Below are positions 31,629-32,879 of a stretch of DNA of 32,879 nucleotides, piece after piece. This stretch comes from Clostridiales bacterium (GTDB taxonomy: Bacteria > Bacillota > Clostridia > Oscillospirales > Acutalibacteraceae): NCBI GenBank assembly GCA_021202245.1, contig JAJQDK010000023.1, positions 1-32,879 on the forward strand. Direction: 5' to 3'. The position numbers and the translations under genes are program-made. Below the pieces are notes generated by a model. It worked only from the letters and a program-made list of their open reading frames with translations. It was not told where the DNA came from and searched no databases. Each line of letters begins with the position of its first letter. The first letter of the stretch is position 1.

Positions 31629-32546
31629 TCAAATGCCGACGATGTAATATTGCAGGTTGGTAACGTCAGTAACGGTGATAGCGTCGTCGCCGGTCATATC
31701 GCCGAGGAACACCTGTTCCCTGTCAAGCGACTTGGTGCCCACAACGGCGTACTGAATCAGCGTGGCGTCGGAAACATCCACATAGCCGTCACGGTTGACG
31801 TCGCCGGAAGCGTAGTCGGAAATCATCTGAAAGTTAATTCCGTACTCGGCGGCATAGGTTTCGGCATAGGAATCGGCGTAGCCGTAAATCGTCAGCTCCT
31901 CGGAGCAATTTTTAAATGCGGTGGATGAAATCTCGGTGACGGCTGCCGGAATGACAATCGACATCAGCGAGGTACAATCACCGAACGCAAGGTTGCCGAT
32001 TGAGGTCACGGTGTCGGGCAGGGTCACACTTTCAAGCGCGGTGCATTTGTAAAACATCTGCGTGTTCACCATTGTCATTGAGTTGTTAAACACCGCCGTT
32101 TTCAGCGAGGTACAGCCCTGGAACACAGCCACGTCAAGGTCGTTGCAGTTTTCGGGAATCACAACGCTTTCAATGGAGGTCATATTTTGGCAGGCAAAAT
32201 AGCCGATAGTAGTCAGGGTTGAGGGAAAGGTTATTGAGGTGATGTCGTCCCTGCCGTTAAAGGCAAGGCGATAAATCTCGGTGACTGTGTAGCCGAGAAT
32301 GGTTTCGGGAATCTCCACATCGGTGCTTTCGCCCACGTATTCGGCAATAATCGCATTAGTGCCGGAACGAATGAATTTAAACTCATCGTTTTGAATATAG
32401 GTTTCCGCAAATGCAGTCAAGCCGCAAAGGCACAGCGACAGCACAGCGCAGGTCAGCACGGTCAGGAGCTTAATTCCGTGAAGCTTTTTAGTTTTTTTCA
32501 TATTTTTAGGTTTTTTCATATTTTTCATATTTTTAATTTTTTCCAT
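31629..32546 (-). CDS. Secreted BspA-like leucine-rich repeat protein with type I dockerin
   Basis: 305 residues. The N-terminus has an odd repeat of KNMKK-type blocks (NMKNMKKPKNMKKTKK), then a hydrophobic signal segment (about 25-47, cut after AFA). Residues about 50-230 are LRR_5/BspA-type repeats (SITFPSTLTTIGYFAC, SVTLPDTVTSIGNLAF, SIVIPAAVTEISSTAF), a surface protein-binding fold. The last 60 residues are a dockerin (DVNRDGYVDVSDATLIQY and DMTGDDAITVTDVTNLQYY). A probable adhesion or binding part of a cohesin-dockerin complex. The start at 32546 has only a weak GGGTG upstream. It is the first gene before the HprK-like gene. Confidence 0.9.
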   Translation of the reverse strand: MEKIKNMKNMKKPKNMKKTKKLHGIKLLTVLTCAVLSLCLCGLTAFAETYIQNDEFKFIRSGTNAIIAEYVGESTDVEIPETILGYTVTEIYRLAFNGRDDITSITFPSTLTTIGYFACQNMTSIESVVIPENCNDLDVAVFQGCTSLKTAVFNNSMTMVNTQMFYKCTALESVTLPDTVTSIGNLAFGDCTSLMSIVIPAAVTEISSTAFKNCSEELTIYGYADSYAETYAAEYGINFQMISDYASGDVNRDGYVDVSDATLIQYAVVGTKSLDREQVFLGDMTGDDAITVTDVTNLQYYIVGI

Positions 32547-32611
32547 AAAATCACCCGAAGCGGTTTTGATAGATATTTTTAATTTTAGATTTGTGTCGTT
32601 TTCGCAGAAAA

Positions 32612-32800
32612 GTCAGTGACCGCCATTGTCGCAACGTGTTCCATTGTGTGCGAAAGTTCGGTTTACAGCATTTCCGTAGCGGCGGTCAGTGACCGCCATT
32701 GCCGCAACATATACCACTGTGTGCAAAGGTTCGGCTTACTGCATTTCCGTAGCGGCGCACAGTGTGCGCCATTGTCGCAATGCCCACCACTGTGTGTGGA
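32612..32800. repeat. Two and a half tandem 73-bp units with palindromic core
   Basis: Units begin at 32612, 32685 and 32758, an exact period of 73. Shared words are CGCCATTGTCGCAA, CCA(T/C)TGTGTG and GCATTTCCGTAGCGGCG. The joint between units is a palindrome: GGCGGTCA-G-TGACCGCC before unit 2 and GGCGCACA-G-TGTGCGCC before unit 3, where two bases changed on both arms together. Confidence 0.88.
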
Positions 32801-32826
32801 CGTATAATTTATCACTGCAACCCGTG

Positions 32827-32871
32827 CCTCCCTCTGACGAGGGAGGTGTCACCGAACGGTGACGGAGGGAG
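32827..32871. repeat. Palindromic intergenic repeat (two adjacent hairpins)
   Basis: CCTCCCTC-TGAC-GAGGGAGG (32827-32846) is followed by GTCACC-GAAC-GGTGAC (32848-32863) and GGAGGGAG, which could also pair with the first arm. I recall this sequence as a frequent intergenic repeat in gut Clostridia, but cannot confirm it here. Confidence 0.7.
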
Positions 32872-32879
32872 AGAAAACG

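Larger units (their letters stand above)
32547..32879. other. Repeat-bearing spacer at the window end
   Basis: 333 bases without a gene. 32547-32611 is AT-rich and may hold the promoter of the LRR gene, though no clear boxes were found. The rest is made of the 73-bp repeats and the terminal palindromic element, listed separately. Confidence 0.8.

Noticed and set aside
32612-32800. CRISPR array
   Set aside because: The 73-bp units repeat along their whole length with no unique spacers, and no cas gene is present.

Overview
The window looks like a chromosomal segment of a low-to-moderate GC, Gram-positive anaerobe of the Clostridia, most likely an Oscillospiraceae/Ruminococcus-type gut bacterium. 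Support comes from four secreted proteins with type I dockerin repeats, a Rex regulator beside an aconitase/isocitrate dehydrogenase pair, a TPP-riboswitch thiS-thiF unit, strong GGAGG ribosome binding sites and a repeat (32827-32871) that I recall as common in gut Clostridia. The species assignment is inference. I saw no tRNA, rRNA, CRISPR array, transposase, phage gene or cohesin.

Layout. 1-873 (minus): thiS and the 5' part of thiF under a TPP riboswitch and terminator. 956-2322 (minus): an exported ComEC-like metallo-beta-lactamase-fold protein and a DUF3006 protein, with a dispersed repeat in the leader. 2364-6733 (minus): marR (apparent frameshift) and two half-transporters forming a heterodimeric ABC exporter. 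6880-11825 (plus): the most unusual locus, a five-gene operon of circularly permuted ATP-grasp ligase, alpha-E protein, transglutaminase-like protein, AstE/AspA-type zinc deacylase, and a second AstE/AspA paralogue that has lost nearly all catalytic residues. 11840-14045 (minus): two small secreted dockerin proteins, the second apparently frameshifted, both with structured leaders. 14086-17911 (minus): 23S rRNA uracil methyltransferase, a class I methyltransferase, a short-chain dehydrogenase and a YihY-type membrane protein. 18048-19436 (plus): murC. 19580-21343 (minus): membrane-anchored HtrA protease. 21344-22030: a repeat-rich spacer. 22031-23869 (plus): secreted papain-like protease with a dockerin. 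24025-26714 (minus): typA/bipA and a DEDDh exonuclease. 26931-30831 (plus): acn-icd-rex with a Rex-box-like palindrome over the -10 element. 30904-32546 (minus): a BspA-like LRR dockerin protein and an HprK-like P-loop protein. 32612-32879: hairpin-forming 73-bp tandem repeats and another palindromic repeat.

How the parts fit. The acn-icd-rex operon would make 2-oxoglutarate for glutamate synthesis and appears wired to NADH/NAD+ sensing by its own last gene. The ATP-grasp operon is best read as a peptide or amide conjugation and deconjugation pathway of unknown product: ligase, helical partner, cysteine peptidase or transferase, and zinc amidohydrolase with a catalytically dead partner. The dockerin proteins (papain-like protease, LRR protein, two unknowns) are probably non-catalytic or proteolytic parts of a cell-surface cohesin-dockerin assembly encoded elsewhere. 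A family of small intergenic repeats in long and short forms, several folding into hairpins, recurs at operon edges throughout the window.
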